Shown: positions 16,865-26,636 of the stretch, in pieces
How the letters are laid out: the number at the start of each line of letters is the position of its first letter
Numbering within the stretch: position 1 is the first letter of the stretch
Assembly (NCBI GenBank): GCA_018830105.1
Contig: JAHJTC010000011.1
Coordinates: 62,001 to 126,000 of the forward strand
From: Bacteroidota bacterium
Lineage (GTDB): Bacteria > Bacteroidota > Bacteroidia > Bacteroidales > F082
Reading direction: 5' to 3'
DNA: 64,000 nt
Made by a program: the position numbers and the translations under genes
Notes under the pieces: model-generated
What the model saw: the letters and a program-made list of their open reading frames with translations, nothing else
What the model was told of the DNA's origin: nothing
Databases searched by the model: none

Positions 16865-19800
16865 CTAATAATCCTCCCGGGAACTAATTTTTCGGAGCAA
16901 TTCCAGTGCAGCATGCACACTGCTAATTTGTTTAAACTGAATCAGTAGTTTGTTGGCATTTTCTTTCATGCGACAACTGTTCGGATTAGCTTGTATAAAC
17001 TTGAGGATATCTGCAAATACTTTTGATTGAAAATAGGCTGATTCCTGATTGCTCAGAAAATAGGCTGTCAGCATTTTGTTGCGCAACACCAGCTTTTCAA
17101 AGCCCAGATCGCGGGCAAGCCATCTCAATCGCACGGTATTAAAGAGTGCGTTAGCTTGTTTTGGAATAGCTCCAAAGCGGTCAATTAATTGCTCCGTGAA
17201 GGCCTCCAGCTTTTCTTCATCGGGGATATTGTCAAGCTCCGAGTAAAGTTTGATACGTTCAGCAGATGAATGGATATAGTCAGAGGGTAAAAGGATCTCA
17301 AGATCTGACTCAAAGACACATTCCCTGACGAATTTTTGAGGTTGATCAGTATGGAAAAGATCCTTAAATTCTGTTTCTTTTAGTTCGATGATCGCCTCAT
17401 CTAGGATTTTATGGAAGGTTTCAAAGCCAATATCATTGATAAAACCACTTTGTTCGCCGCCCAAAAGGTTTCCTGCACCCCGGATATCAAGATCGCGCAG
17501 GGCGATATTAAAACCACTTCCAAGGTCGGCAAATTCTTCCAGCGCCCGCATTCGTTTTTGGGCTTCACTGCTCAAAGCAGCCATGGGAGGGGAAAGCAGG
17601 TAACAGAATGCTTTTTTGTTTGACCGACCTACGCGTCCGCGCAGCTGATGCAGGTCGCTTAGTCCGTAATGGTGTGCTTCGTTAATGATGATTGTGTTGG
17701 CATTGGAAATGTCGAGACCCGATTCAATAATTGTTGTGGCAAGCAATACATCAAAATTTCCATTGATAAAATCAAGCATGGTTTTTTCCAACTTAGTTCC
17801 GTCCATCTGTCCGTGCGCCACGCCAACGCGAACACCGGGAACAAAACGCCTGAGCATATCATATACGTCCATGATATTCTGTACCCTGTTGTGTACAAAA
17901 AACACCTGCCCGTTGCGCGCGAGCTCATACTGAATGGCATCACGGATTAAGTCTTCGTTGAATGATCTTATTTCTGTGTGAACCGGAAAGCGGTTTGGAG
18001 GCGCGGTATTGATGATACTCAAATCGCGGGCACCCATCATCGAAAATTGCAAAGTGCGTGGTATAGGTGTCGCCGTAAGTGTTAGTGTGTCAACATTTGC
18101 TTTGATCTGCTTGAGCTTTTCTTTGGCCGTAACGCCGAACTTCTGCTCCTCATCGATAATAAGCAAACCTAAATCCTTAAATTTCACATCTTTGCTAATC
18201 AGACGGTGCGTTCCGATGAGAATATCGATGCGGCCTGCTTCGAGTTTTTTAAGCGTTTCTTTTTGTTGCGCTGCTGTTTTAAAGCGGTTGATATAATCTA
18301 TTTCAACAGGAAAACCATCCAAGCGTTCCGAAAATGTTTTGTAATGCTGAAGGGCAAGAATTGTTGTAGGAACCAGGATGGCTACCTGTTTGGAATCTGT
18401 TGCAGCCTTAAACGCCGCCCGGATTGCAATTTCTGTTTTGCCAAAACCAACATCACCGCAGACCAGCCTGTCCATGGGAGATTCCGATTCCATATCATTT
18501 TTTACATCGATAGTGGCTTTTAATTGATCGGGGGTGTCTTCATAAATAAACGAGGCTTCGAGTTCGTTTTGCAGGTAGGTATCGGGCAAAAACTGGAAGC
18601 CCGGACTGTTTTTGCGCTGGGCGTAAAGCCTGATTAATTCCCGGGCAATATCTTTTACACGGCCTTTGGCTTTGTTCTTGAGCTTGTTCCAGGCATTGGA
18701 GCCCAATTTGCTCAGGCTTGGTTCGGCTCCGTCTTTTCCGCTGTATTTGGCAATGCGATGCAGCGAATGAATGCTTACATAAAGTAAGTCGCTGTTTTGG
18801 TAAATGAGCCTTATGGCCTCCTGCCGCTTGCCGTTGTTGTCGATCATTTCCAAACCATCAAATCTTCCGATTCCGTGATCTATGTGGGTCACAAAATCGC
18901 CCGGTTTGAGCTCATTGATTTCCTGAATGGTGATGGCTTCTTTCCTGGCAAAACTCTCGCGCAGACGAAAGCGATGGTAACGTTCAAAGATCTGATGATC
19001 AGTATAACAGCATATTTTTTGATCATGGTCAATAAATCCTGCTTGCAGATTGTGATACACAGGCGTAAAGCTTGCGCGCGCTTCCTCGGCCTTGTTATGC
19101 TGAAGGTCTTCCAAAATGATATGAATACGCTCCAGCTGTTTACTACTTTCGGAGAAGATATAAATCTGGTATCCGGCAGCTTTTTTTTCGGTCAGGTGCG
19201 CAAGTACAAGATCGAAATTCTTATTGAAAGCCGGCTGCGGACTTGTGCTGAAATTTAAATGTTTTTCGGCATTGAATACGCTGCTTTTGCCCCATTCCAG
19301 CGTTTGCTTATCCGAAAGCTGTGCAAGGATTTGTTCAGATTTGCTAAACAATTCTTCGGGCGAGGGAATTTCATTTTCTGCTGCCAGCAGAGCAAAAGCT
19401 TCGGTGGCTTTCTCAAAAGCTGTATCGATTCTTGCTGCCAGATCTTTGCTTTCGTCCAGCCAAACGATTAAATGAGGTGGAAGATGGTCGAACAAGGATT
19501 CACGTTCCTCTTCCAACATACGATTTTGCATATTGGGCAGGAGGACGATATGACTCATTTTTTGCAGAGAACGCTGAGAAACCGGATCAAAGCTACGAAT
19601 GGAATCCACTTCGTCGCCAAAGAATTCAATGCGGTAGGGTTGCTCATTGGAAAATGAAAAAACATCCACTATGCCCCCGCGAATGGCAAACTGCCCGGGT
19701 TCTATTACAAAATCAACACGTTCGAAATCGTAAGTAGCGAGTAAGTCTGTTAAAAAATCCAACGAAACCTGTTCTCCCTGCCTCATTTTAAAACTGTTTT

Positions 19801-20233
19801 GCGACAGCAGTTTTTTGGTAAATACTTTCTCGCAGATGGCTTCAGGATAGCTCACAACAATCGTTTTGCGTACATTAGACGAAACGCGGCTCAACACTTC
19901 CGTGCGCGACAGGATATAGTTGTTGTCGGCTTTTTCAGGTTCGTATGGTCGCTTATAAGAGGTGGGATAAAATAGTACTTGCTTTTTGTGCAAGTCCTTA
20001 TCCCGCTCGTGCAGCAGGTTTTCCAGGTCGTTCGAAAAATAGGCTGCTGCTTCTTTATCGGCACAAACAACCAAATGAAAAGCTTTGTCTCTGGCAGCTA
20101 TGGCCTGCATTAATATAGCACGTGACGAACCTGTTAAACCACTTAACAACAAGTGCTTATGTTGATTAATTGCCTCAGCTAAAGCGTTAGCCTGAGGGGT
20201 GTCTGTCAACGAAATACTTTGGAGTGATGTCAA
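16865..20233 (-). CDS. mfd: Transcription-repair coupling factor Mfd
   Basis: ATP-driven translocase that removes stalled RNA polymerase and recruits UvrA. About 1120 residues. It has an N-terminal UvrB-like region, an RNA polymerase-interacting CarD-like domain (LKPGDFVTHIDHGIGRFDG), a helicase core with Walker A GDVGFGKTEIA, Walker B IIDEEQKFG, TATPIPRT and QLRGRVGRS, and a C-terminal TRCF domain. The start is uncertain. The frame is open to a TTG at 20290, but a promoter-like TATTTTTG lies at 20255-20248, inside that extension. I therefore prefer the TTG at 20233 (TSLQSISL), which is just below it and still precedes all conserved sequence. Confidence 0.93.
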   Translation of the reverse strand: MTSLQSISLTDTPQANALAEAINQHKHLLLSGLTGSSRAILMQAIAARDKAFHLVVCADKEAAAYFSNDLENLLHERDKDLHKKQVLFYPTSYKRPYEPEKADNNYILSRTEVLSRVSSNVRKTIVVSYPEAICEKVFTKKLLSQNSFKMRQGEQVSLDFLTDLLATYDFERVDFVIEPGQFAIRGGIVDVFSFSNEQPYRIEFFGDEVDSIRSFDPVSQRSLQKMSHIVLLPNMQNRMLEEERESLFDHLPPHLIVWLDESKDLAARIDTAFEKATEAFALLAAENEIPSPEELFSKSEQILAQLSDKQTLEWGKSSVFNAEKHLNFSTSPQPAFNKNFDLVLAHLTEKKAAGYQIYIFSESSKQLERIHIILEDLQHNKAEEARASFTPVYHNLQAGFIDHDQKICCYTDHQIFERYHRFRLRESFARKEAITIQEINELKPGDFVTHIDHGIGRFDGLEMIDNNGKRQEAIRLIYQNSDLLYVSIHSLHRIAKYSGKDGAEPSLSKLGSNAWNKLKNKAKGRVKDIARELIRLYAQRKNSPGFQFLPDTYLQNELEASFIYEDTPDQLKATIDVKNDMESESPMDRLVCGDVGFGKTEIAIRAAFKAATDSKQVAILVPTTILALQHYKTFSERLDGFPVEIDYINRFKTAAQQKETLKKLEAGRIDILIGTHRLISKDVKFKDLGLLIIDEEQKFGVTAKEKLKQIKANVDTLTLTATPIPRTLQFSMMGARDLSIINTAPPNRFPVHTEIRSFNEDLIRDAIQYELARNGQVFFVHNRVQNIMDVYDMLRRFVPGVRVGVAHGQMDGTKLEKTMLDFINGNFDVLLATTIIESGLDISNANTIIINEAHHYGLSDLHQLRGRVGRSNKKAFCYLLSPPMAALSSEAQKRMRALEEFADLGSGFNIALRDLDIRGAGNLLGGEQSGFINDIGFETFHKILDEAIIELKETEFKDLFHTDQPQKFVRECVFESDLEILLPSDYIHSSAERIKLYSELDNIPDEEKLEAFTEQLIDRFGAIPKQANALFNTVRLRWLARDLGFEKLVLRNKMLTAYFLSNQESAYFQSKVFADILKFIQANPNSCRMKENANKLLIQFKQISSVHAALELLRKISSREDY

Positions 20234-20247
20234 AACTGAATTTTGCG

Positions 20248-20276
20248 CAAAAATACAGAATAACTGACTTTTCAAA
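20248..20276 (-). promoter_or_regulatory. Promoter of mfd
   Basis: On the minus strand TTTG (20276-20273), 17 nt spacing, then TATTTTTG (20255-20248), which fits the Bacteroidota sigma pattern TTTG/TTG-N17-23-TAnnTTTG. Confidence 0.5.
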
Positions 20277-20291
20277 CTATTTTGGCACAAA

Positions 20292-20323
20292 TTGATTCGG
20301 ATTTGACAAAAGCTTTATTTTTG
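20292..20323 (+). promoter_or_regulatory. Promoter of trhO
   Basis: TTG (20292-20294), 21 nt spacing, TATTTTTG (20316-20323), ending 19 nt before the ATG at 20343. It is divergent from the mfd promoter. Confidence 0.5.
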
Positions 20324-20342
20324 CCAGCCAAAATAATTTAGA

Positions 20343-21362
20343 ATGATTCTTCATAACAAGATTGACCGGCGGTTGCTCAAAGAAAAACTGATGCAGGAAG
20401 ATTTTAAGCGAATTACGTGTTCGTTTTACAATTTTATTGCTATTGCTGACCCTCAGGCCTATCGTGATGAGTTGTACCTGCACTTAAACCAGATGCAGGT
20501 TTTCGGACGTATTTATATTGCGCAGGAAGGCATCAATGCACAAATCAGCGTGCCGGAGTTTGAGTATGAAGGCTTTGTTCGCTTTATTAAGGACCACGAA
20601 TACACCAAAAATGTTTTGCTCAATGCTGCCATTGAGGACAATGGAAAATCTTTCTATAAACTAAAAATTCTGGTTAAGTACAAAGTGCTATCTGATGGAT
20701 TGGATAACAGCACTTTTGATATCTATAATGTTGGAAAACATCTTGATGCAATTTCTTACAACCAAAAATTGCATGAACCAAATACCCTTGTGATTGATTT
20801 GCGCAACCATTATGAACATGAGGTTGGGCATTTTGAAAACGCCATTTTGCCCGATGTGGACACCTATAAGGAATCCATCCCTATAATTGTAGATATGCTC
20901 AGGGAAAAGCAGCCTGATAATATCATGCTTTATTGCACGGGTGGAATTCGATGCGAAAAATTCTCCGCCTATTTGCGACACCAAGGCTTTGAAAATGTTT
21001 ATCAACTCAAAGGCGGGGTGATCAATTATGCCCATCAGATAAAATCGCTTGAGCTTGCCAGCAAATTTAAAGGCAAGAATTTTGTTTTTGATGATCGCAT
21101 GGGCGAACGTGTTACAGACGAGATAATTGCGCAATGTCATCAATGTGGAAAAGCTGCAGATAATCATGTAAACTGTGCCAATGATGCCTGTCATTTGCTT
21201 TTTATACAATGTGAGGCATGTGCTGAAAAATATGCGCATTGTTGCTCAGCTGAATGCAAGGATGTTGTGCAACTTCCGCAAGAAATACAGAAACAGTTGC
21301 GAAAGGGAAAACTTCATCCTAATGCGCATCACAAAGGAAGGGCAGCTATTTCGGTTTATTGA
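20343..21362 (+). CDS. trhO: tRNA uridine(34) 5-hydroxylase, rhodanese family (TrhO)
   Basis: TrhO (YceA) oxidises wobble uridine 34 of certain tRNAs to 5-hydroxyuridine. 339 residues: an N-terminal acylphosphatase-like domain (YNFIAIADP ... GRIYIAQEGINAQISVP), a rhodanese domain with the catalytic loop YCTGGIRCEKF, the following GFENVYQLKGGVINY, and a C-terminal Cys-rich zinc-binding part (CHQCGKAADNHVNCAND ... CEACAEKY). The length and all three parts fit the family. It stands alone, divergent from mfd. Confidence 0.93.
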   Translation: MILHNKIDRRLLKEKLMQEDFKRITCSFYNFIAIADPQAYRDELYLHLNQMQVFGRIYIAQEGINAQISVPEFEYEGFVRFIKDHEYTKNVLLNAAIEDNGKSFYKLKILVKYKVLSDGLDNSTFDIYNVGKHLDAISYNQKLHEPNTLVIDLRNHYEHEVGHFENAILPDVDTYKESIPIIVDMLREKQPDNIMLYCTGGIRCEKFSAYLRHQGFENVYQLKGGVINYAHQIKSLELASKFKGKNFVFDDRMGERVTDEIIAQCHQCGKAADNHVNCANDACHLLFIQCEACAEKYAHCCSAECKDVVQLPQEIQKQLRKGKLHPNAHHKGRAAISVY

Positions 21363-21456
21363 ATTCATTTTTTTAAGGAATATACCTTTTAAAGCAATTG
21401 TTTTCGGAACTCTTGCGTAATTGGATAAAACAAAGCTTTTTTTGGAGTGCAGCATT

Positions 21457-21488
21457 TTTAGGCTGTAAGAGAACAATCCGTATATTTG
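21457..21488 (+). promoter_or_regulatory. Promoter of hpt-adk
   Basis: TTTA (21457-21460), 20 nt, TATATTTG (21481-21488), 42 nt before the hpt ATG. The same TTTA-N20 arrangement occurs before kdsD. Confidence 0.55.
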
Positions 21489-21530
21489 TTCGTTCAAATC
21501 AGGAATTCATTTTCCTTAATGGAATAATTT

Positions 21531-22067
21531 ATGAGTATAATTCGGGTGCATGATAAGGAGTTTGATCTCTATATACCTAAAGATCAAATAGAAAGGGCGA
21601 TAAAGAAAGTTGCCGATAATATCAACAGAGACATGGCCGGCAAAAGCCCGCTATTTCTGGTGGTGTTGAATGGGGCTTTTATGTTTGCGGCAGAATTGTT
21701 CAAAAGTTTGGAGATTGAATGTGAGGTTTCTTTTGTTAAATTATCCTCTTATTCCGGAACTTCTTCAACAAATGTAGTGCGCGAATTAATTGGTCTCGAT
21801 CATTCCGTTGCCGGACGAAATATTGTGTTGGTCGAAGATATTATCGACTCGGGTTTGACCATTAATTATACCATCGAAAAACTCAGAAGATTGGAAGCCA
21901 GTGATGTAAAGGTGGCTACTATGCTTTTTAAACCCAAGGCATTTCGTTTCGGTTATGAAGTGGATTATATTGGCATCGAAATCCCTAATGACTTTATTAT
22001 TGGCTATGGCCTTGATTATAATGAACATGCGCGTAATTTACCAGATATCTATAAAGTAGTTTCATAA
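21531..22067 (+). CDS. hpt: Hypoxanthine phosphoribosyltransferase
   Basis: Purine salvage enzyme: hypoxanthine (or guanine) plus PRPP gives IMP (or GMP). 178 residues, normal length. The PRPP-binding motif VLVEDIIDSGLTINYT lies near residue 100, an N-terminal flexible-loop region is at SFVKLSSYSGT, and the C-terminal IGYGLDYNEHARNLP carries family-typical residues. It has its own promoter and lies 20 nt upstream of the adenylate kinase gene; hpt-adk pairing is usual in this phylum and places salvage next to AMP phosphorylation. Confidence 0.95.
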   Translation: MSIIRVHDKEFDLYIPKDQIERAIKKVADNINRDMAGKSPLFLVVLNGAFMFAAELFKSLEIECEVSFVKLSSYSGTSSTNVVRELIGLDHSVAGRNIVLVEDIIDSGLTINYTIEKLRRLEASDVKVATMLFKPKAFRFGYEVDYIGIEIPNDFIIGYGLDYNEHARNLPDIYKVVS

Positions 22068-22087
22068 ACAACACCAAATCAATTTTC

Positions 22088-23260
22088 ATGCTTAATATTG
22101 CATTGTTTGGCCCTCCCGGAGCCGGAAAAGGTACACAAAGTAAGCTTTTACTCGAAAAATTTAACCTGACTTATATCAGCACAGGTGATATCCTGAGGGA
22201 GGAAATAGCCAATAATACACCACTGGGAATAGAAGCAAAAGGGGTCATCGAAAAAGGTGGCCTTGCACCTGATGAGCTGATTGTGCAAATCATCGAAAAG
22301 AAAGTGACAATGAACCTCAATTCAGCCGGGATTCTATTTGATGGATTTCCCAGAACAGTGGTTCAGGCATATATTCTCGAAGGTTTGCTTTCAAAGATGA
22401 ACACCAGCCTTACCTGCATGCTTAGCCTCGAAGTGCCACAGGATCAGCTGGTAAAAAGAATGCTCGAAAGGGCAAAGGTAGGTGGCAGATCCGATGATAA
22501 TATGGAAGTTATCAAGGTAAGGTTGCAGGAATACGACAATAAAACCAAGCCGGTAATTAATTTTTATCAGGAAAAGAATAAATATTTCCCAATCAATGGC
22601 GTGGGCACGGTAGAATCAATTTTTGGGAAATTGGTTGAAACCATTGAAAGTACCATGAAACAGGATTTTTTCAATGTGGTACTACTTGGAAAACCGGGTT
22701 CCGGAAAAGGAACACAGGGCGAGTTGCTGGCTCGCAATAATAACCTGGTGTATATCAGTACAGGAAAATTATTACGCAAGGAAATTGCCGGCAATACCGA
22801 AATTGGTAAAATAGCCAAGCCATTTATGGAACGGGGCGAAATTGTTCCCGATGAAATTGCCATACGCCTGATTGAGAAAAAAATCCAGCATCACCCGTCG
22901 GCAGATGGTTTTGTTTTTAAAGGCTTTCCGCGAACTGTTGTGCAAGCTTATATTTTAGATGGTTTATTACGCAGGGTAAACTCCAGGGTAACGTGTATGC
23001 TCAATATTAAATTGCCTACGCTTGAAGCAATAAAGCGACTGAATGACCGGGGTAAAACGGAAAGAAAAAGAGCCTACGACACTTCTACGGATCTCATATT
23101 GAATCGCCTGGATGAATATGAAAAGAAGACAAAGCCTGTTATCGATTATTATAAAAAGCAAACGATCTTTTTTGAAGTGGATGGTAGTGGAACAGAAGAA
23201 GAAGTCAATGGACGCCTTGAGGAAGCAGTTGTTAAAACGGTCAAGCAATTAAGAGGGTAG
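22088..23260 (+). CDS. adk: Tandem double-domain adenylate kinase
   Basis: 390 residues, twice the usual length, made of two adenylate kinase domains. Domain 1 (about 1-190) has P-loop GPPGAGKGTQ, NMP-binding STGDILREE, DGFPRT and a short lid GGRSDDN, so it should be active (ATP + AMP to 2 ADP). Domain 2 (about 195-390) keeps GKPGSGKGTQ and GFPRT but changes STGD to STGK, DGFPRT to KGFPRT and the lid RxDD to RAYD. The Asp that normally helps bind Mg is thus lost. The two halves share many phrases (FPRTVVQAYIL), which shows internal duplication. The second half may be regulatory or structural. No frameshift separates them. It is in one operon with hpt. Confidence 0.9.
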   Translation: MLNIALFGPPGAGKGTQSKLLLEKFNLTYISTGDILREEIANNTPLGIEAKGVIEKGGLAPDELIVQIIEKKVTMNLNSAGILFDGFPRTVVQAYILEGLLSKMNTSLTCMLSLEVPQDQLVKRMLERAKVGGRSDDNMEVIKVRLQEYDNKTKPVINFYQEKNKYFPINGVGTVESIFGKLVETIESTMKQDFFNVVLLGKPGSGKGTQGELLARNNNLVYISTGKLLRKEIAGNTEIGKIAKPFMERGEIVPDEIAIRLIEKKIQHHPSADGFVFKGFPRTVVQAYILDGLLRRVNSRVTCMLNIKLPTLEAIKRLNDRGKTERKRAYDTSTDLILNRLDEYEKKTKPVIDYYKKQTIFFEVDGSGTEEEVNGRLEEAVVKTVKQLRG

Positions 23261-23588
23261 GCTTCAGTAAATAGCAGCTGTTTTATTTTTCATGTTTTTT
23301 AATATTTTCTACTTGCCTTTTTTAATTTTAAGTTGAGTCCTTTCCTGCGCTATAACATTGCTAGGGCTTTGTTTAATGATTAACCAATGATTTCCTTTTG
23401 CAAAAGCGGTGTATTTTTTTTAGTAGAGGAAGAACGTTCAATTTTCCGTTTTTTTTCTTTGCGAACGATTGCAATATTGCAGGATAAATATTTTGCTGAT
23501 TTTACTTGTTTTGACGCACAAAATGCACGAACTTTACATGTCAGTATGGAAAAAAATACAGTCGTTTTACAACTAAAAATACAAGCTT
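23261..23588. other. Non-coding leader region before the 4-alpha-glucanotransferase gene
   Basis: 328 nt without a credible gene; the short frame at 23387-23605 has no family likeness. AT-rich, with poly-T tracts near 23415 and 23450. I see no clear hairpin terminator after adk and no full promoter match, although the AT-rich part near 23480-23500 could serve. Confidence 0.4.
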
Positions 23589-26300
23589 ATGAAACTCAAC
23601 CTTAGCATCAATTACGAAAGCAATTGGGGTCAGATACTGTATGTTTCCGGTAGTGATAAAGCCCTGGGAGAATGGATTCAGGAACAGGCTGTGCAAATGG
23701 AATATATCGGAAACAATATATGGAATGCTACAATTGAAATTGAGGATGAATTGTTGCCTGAATATAAGTATTTTGTGCTTGAGGCTAATGGCACAATGCA
23801 CTGGGAAGGAGGCAGCAACAGGATGCTACCGCTTTTGGATCAGGAAGAGATTTTTATCAGGGATTATTGGCATGCCGTCACAGATAAGGAAAGGGTGATG
23901 CTCACGAAGGTTTTTACGGATGTAATCATGAAACCTGCGAAGCTGCAGAAGCAATCACAAAAGCCGCACTCTAAGAGCCTTGTTGAGTTTAAGATGCTTG
24001 CTCCAAGAGTAGGCAAAGGCTATGCACTGGCTTTGCTTGGCGAAGGCGAAGCCTTGGGTGACTGGAAAACGCCGCTGATAATGGGTAATCAAAACTATCC
24101 AATTTGGACATTAAGCCTCGACAGAGAACTGCTGAATCAGGATTTGGAGTATAAATATGTGATTGTTGAGCAAGCCACAGGAGAAATACGCAGCTGGGAA
24201 GACCGGCCGAACAGAACCATTACGCTGCCGCAAACGAAGTCGGATGGCGTTAAAGTGATATTGAATGATGAAAAGTTTGTGTATCCTGTTGGCGAGTATA
24301 AAGGTGCAGGTGTTGCCGTTCCGATTTTCTCGTTAAGAAGTAATGAGGGTTTTGGTGTGGGAGAATTTAATGATATAAAGAAGCTGGTGGATTGGTGCGT
24401 GAAATCAGGACTTAAGATGATTCAGGTATTACCCATTAACGAAACTGTTGCCACGCACTCCTGGCTTGATTCGTATCCTTATAAATCAATTTCTGTCATG
24501 GCTTTGCATCCGATGTACCTGCATTTGCCTGCCATGGGTAAGCTTTATGATAAGGAGCAAGCGGCAGTGTTTGATGAGCTCAGGGAGCAGCTGAATCAGT
24601 TGCAACATGTTGATTATGTCACCATGTTTGCTGCTAAAGCGCGCTATTTCAAATTGATTTTTGATCAAAATTGGGAATATCTAAGCAAACAAAAAGACTA
24701 TCAGTCTTTCTTTACCGCAAATCGTTCGTGGTTAATGCCTTATGCCGCCTTTTGCTACCTACGCGACCAATATAAAACAAGCGATTTCAGAGCATGGGAG
24801 CAGTATGCTACTTACGATCACGCGAAAATCGTGAAGCTCTGCAATCCAAAAAATGATTTCCATGAACACATTGCTGTTCACTATTTTATACAGTATCATT
24901 TAGATAAACAACTGCGCGAAGCGATCAATTATGCCCATGCTAACGGCATCGCTGTTAAGGGTGATATTCCGATAGGCATTAGTCCGAACAGCATTGAAGC
25001 CTGGTCAGAACCCGCGTATTTTAACCTGAATGCTCAGGCAGGCGCCCCGCCGGATGATTTTGCGGTGATGGGACAAAATTGGGGTTTCCCAACCTATAAT
25101 TGGGACGAGATGGCACGCGATGGATTTGGCTGGTGGCGCAAGCGTTTGTCGATGATGGAAAAATATTTTGATGCCTACCGTATTGATCATATCCTTGGAT
25201 TCTTCAGAATATGGGAAATACCGCTCCATGCCATTCATGGGCTTCAGGGGTATTTCAAGCCGGGATTGCCATTAACGCCCAACGAAATAGAAGAAAAGGG
25301 CGTTTGGTTTGATGAGGAGCTGTTTACGAAACCGTATATCAGAGGACATTTTCTGGCTGATTTTTTTGGGGAGTTTACGGACGAAGTTAGAAAGAAATAC
25401 CTCATTGAAGTTGATTTCGGATGTTTTGAGCTGAAAGAAGCCTTCAACACGCAGCGGAAAATATACAATCACTTCACTCCTCAAGGAGAAACCAGCGATA
25501 TAGGTGGTAAAACAATAATTATTCGCGATGGATTGATGGGTTTGCTGAATGAAGTTTTATTTATAAAAGATCCCTATGCATCCCCAAGGGCTTATCATCC
25601 GCGAATCGCATTCCATTTTACCTATGCCTATCGTGAGCTGGATCCAAATCAAAAGCAAAGCTTGAATGCGTTGTATATTGACTACTTCTATCGCCGCCAT
25701 GATGATTTCTGGAAATGGCATGCCATGGGTAAATTGCCGGCTATTGCTCAGGCCTCCAATATGTTGATTTGTGGAGAAGACCTTGGCATGGTACCAGATG
25801 GTGTTCCTGAAGTGATGCAACAGCTTAATATGCTCAGCCTGGAGGTACAGCGTATGCCAAAAAATCCAAAGGTTGAATTTGCTCATCCGGCCGATGCGCC
25901 TTATTTAAGCGTTTGCACAACATCCACACACGATATGTCAACCATAAGAGGTTGGTGGGAAGAGGACAGGGAAAAGATAAACCGCTTTTACCACCATATA
26001 TTAGGGCATAACAACAGCGCACCATTTTTTGCTGAGCCCTGGATATGCAAGGAAATTATCAATCAACATATGCATTCGCCGGCAATGTGGGTAATCTTCC
26101 CCATTCAGGATTTGATTGCCATAGATGGCAGCCTGCGCTGGGATCAAACGGATAAAGAACGTATCAACGTGCCATCGAATCCGGAAAATAAGTGGCGTTA
26201 CCGGATGACGCTTTCTCTACAGGAACTATTAAGAGCTAAAAACTTCAATAAGTTGATCAAAGATTTGGTTCATCTATCGGGCAGGGATGCTGATTATTGA
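23589..26300 (+). CDS. malQ: 4-alpha-glucanotransferase (GH77) with two CBM20 domains
   Basis: Transfers alpha-1,4-glucan segments between maltooligosaccharides. 903 residues. Two N-terminal starch-binding CBM20 modules (about 1-100 and 130-235), each with a Trp-containing ligand region (EWIQEQA, WEGGSNR; DWKTPL, SWEDRPNR). The GH77 barrel starts near 245 (AVPIFSLRSNEGFGVGEF). The catalytic residues are visible: Asp in AYRIDHILGFFR, Glu in ICGEDLGMVP and Asp in TSTHDMSTIRG. No signal peptide, so it is cytoplasmic and acts on imported or stored glucans. This two-CBM20 form is of the DPE2 or Bacteroides MalQ kind. It ends at a bidirectional terminator. Confidence 0.94.
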   Translation: MKLNLSINYESNWGQILYVSGSDKALGEWIQEQAVQMEYIGNNIWNATIEIEDELLPEYKYFVLEANGTMHWEGGSNRMLPLLDQEEIFIRDYWHAVTDKERVMLTKVFTDVIMKPAKLQKQSQKPHSKSLVEFKMLAPRVGKGYALALLGEGEALGDWKTPLIMGNQNYPIWTLSLDRELLNQDLEYKYVIVEQATGEIRSWEDRPNRTITLPQTKSDGVKVILNDEKFVYPVGEYKGAGVAVPIFSLRSNEGFGVGEFNDIKKLVDWCVKSGLKMIQVLPINETVATHSWLDSYPYKSISVMALHPMYLHLPAMGKLYDKEQAAVFDELREQLNQLQHVDYVTMFAAKARYFKLIFDQNWEYLSKQKDYQSFFTANRSWLMPYAAFCYLRDQYKTSDFRAWEQYATYDHAKIVKLCNPKNDFHEHIAVHYFIQYHLDKQLREAINYAHANGIAVKGDIPIGISPNSIEAWSEPAYFNLNAQAGAPPDDFAVMGQNWGFPTYNWDEMARDGFGWWRKRLSMMEKYFDAYRIDHILGFFRIWEIPLHAIHGLQGYFKPGLPLTPNEIEEKGVWFDEELFTKPYIRGHFLADFFGEFTDEVRKKYLIEVDFGCFELKEAFNTQRKIYNHFTPQGETSDIGGKTIIIRDGLMGLLNEVLFIKDPYASPRAYHPRIAFHFTYAYRELDPNQKQSLNALYIDYFYRRHDDFWKWHAMGKLPAIAQASNMLICGEDLGMVPDGVPEVMQQLNMLSLEVQRMPKNPKVEFAHPADAPYLSVCTTSTHDMSTIRGWWEEDREKINRFYHHILGHNNSAPFFAEPWICKEIINQHMHSPAMWVIFPIQDLIAIDGSLRWDQTDKERINVPSNPENKWRYRMTLSLQELLRAKNFNKLIKDLVHLSGRDADY

Positions 26301-26320
26301 TCAAAGATGCATTGGGTTTA

Positions 26321-26365
26321 AAAAAAAAATAAGCCCCGAAACATGGCTGCTTCGGGGCTTTTGTG
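26321..26365. terminator. Bidirectional terminator between malQ and two small minus-strand genes
   Basis: A perfect 10-bp stem, AAGCCCCGAA (26331-26340) and TTCGGGGCTT (26351-26360), with T runs on both sides. It serves the converging transcription units. Confidence 0.9.
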
Positions 26366-26413
26366 GGCTGTTTTTATAAGGGGGATGAACGGATGCCTTC
26401 TGGCGAAAGCTGC

Positions 26414-26599
26414 TTATAAGAAAAAGGATCGCTTGTTAATGATTGAATATAAGCGGTAGGAATGCTGGTTGTCTAATTGTTCGAAGAAAAATACTTTAGA
26501 ACCGTTGAGGTAAACCTTGGCATTGATATCTTTCACCTGACGCTCAACCAGCCCACTTTCATTTAAATCTTTTTTTGAGTATATTTCATTAATCTTCAT
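26414..26599 (-). CDS. Small hypothetical protein (61 aa)
   Basis: A 61-residue protein with a charged N-terminus (MKINEIYSKKDLNE) and a beta-rich C-terminal half (AKVYLNGSKVFFFEQL, HSYRLYSI). I do not recognise the family. It lies 37 nt downstream of a 48-residue zinc-ribbon gene and is closed by the strong bidirectional terminator, which favours a real two-gene transcript. No signal peptide or TM helix. Confidence 0.5.
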   Translation of the reverse strand: MKINEIYSKKDLNESGLVERQVKDINAKVYLNGSKVFFFEQLDNQHSYRLYSIINKRSFFL

Positions 26600-26636
26600 A
26601 AGTAAAAAATTTATTGGTGGTTTATTGGTTTAATAA

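Noticed and set aside
18797-19258. 153-codon plus-strand frame inside mfd
   Set aside because: Antisense shadow of a conserved Mfd region; no motif or start context.
20688-21239. 183-codon minus-strand frame inside trhO
   Set aside because: Shadow of a gene with clear catalytic motifs.
22088-23260. Adenylate kinase gene as an assembly duplication or pseudogene
   Set aside because: The two halves differ widely in sequence and stay in one open frame, so an old duplication is more likely than an error.
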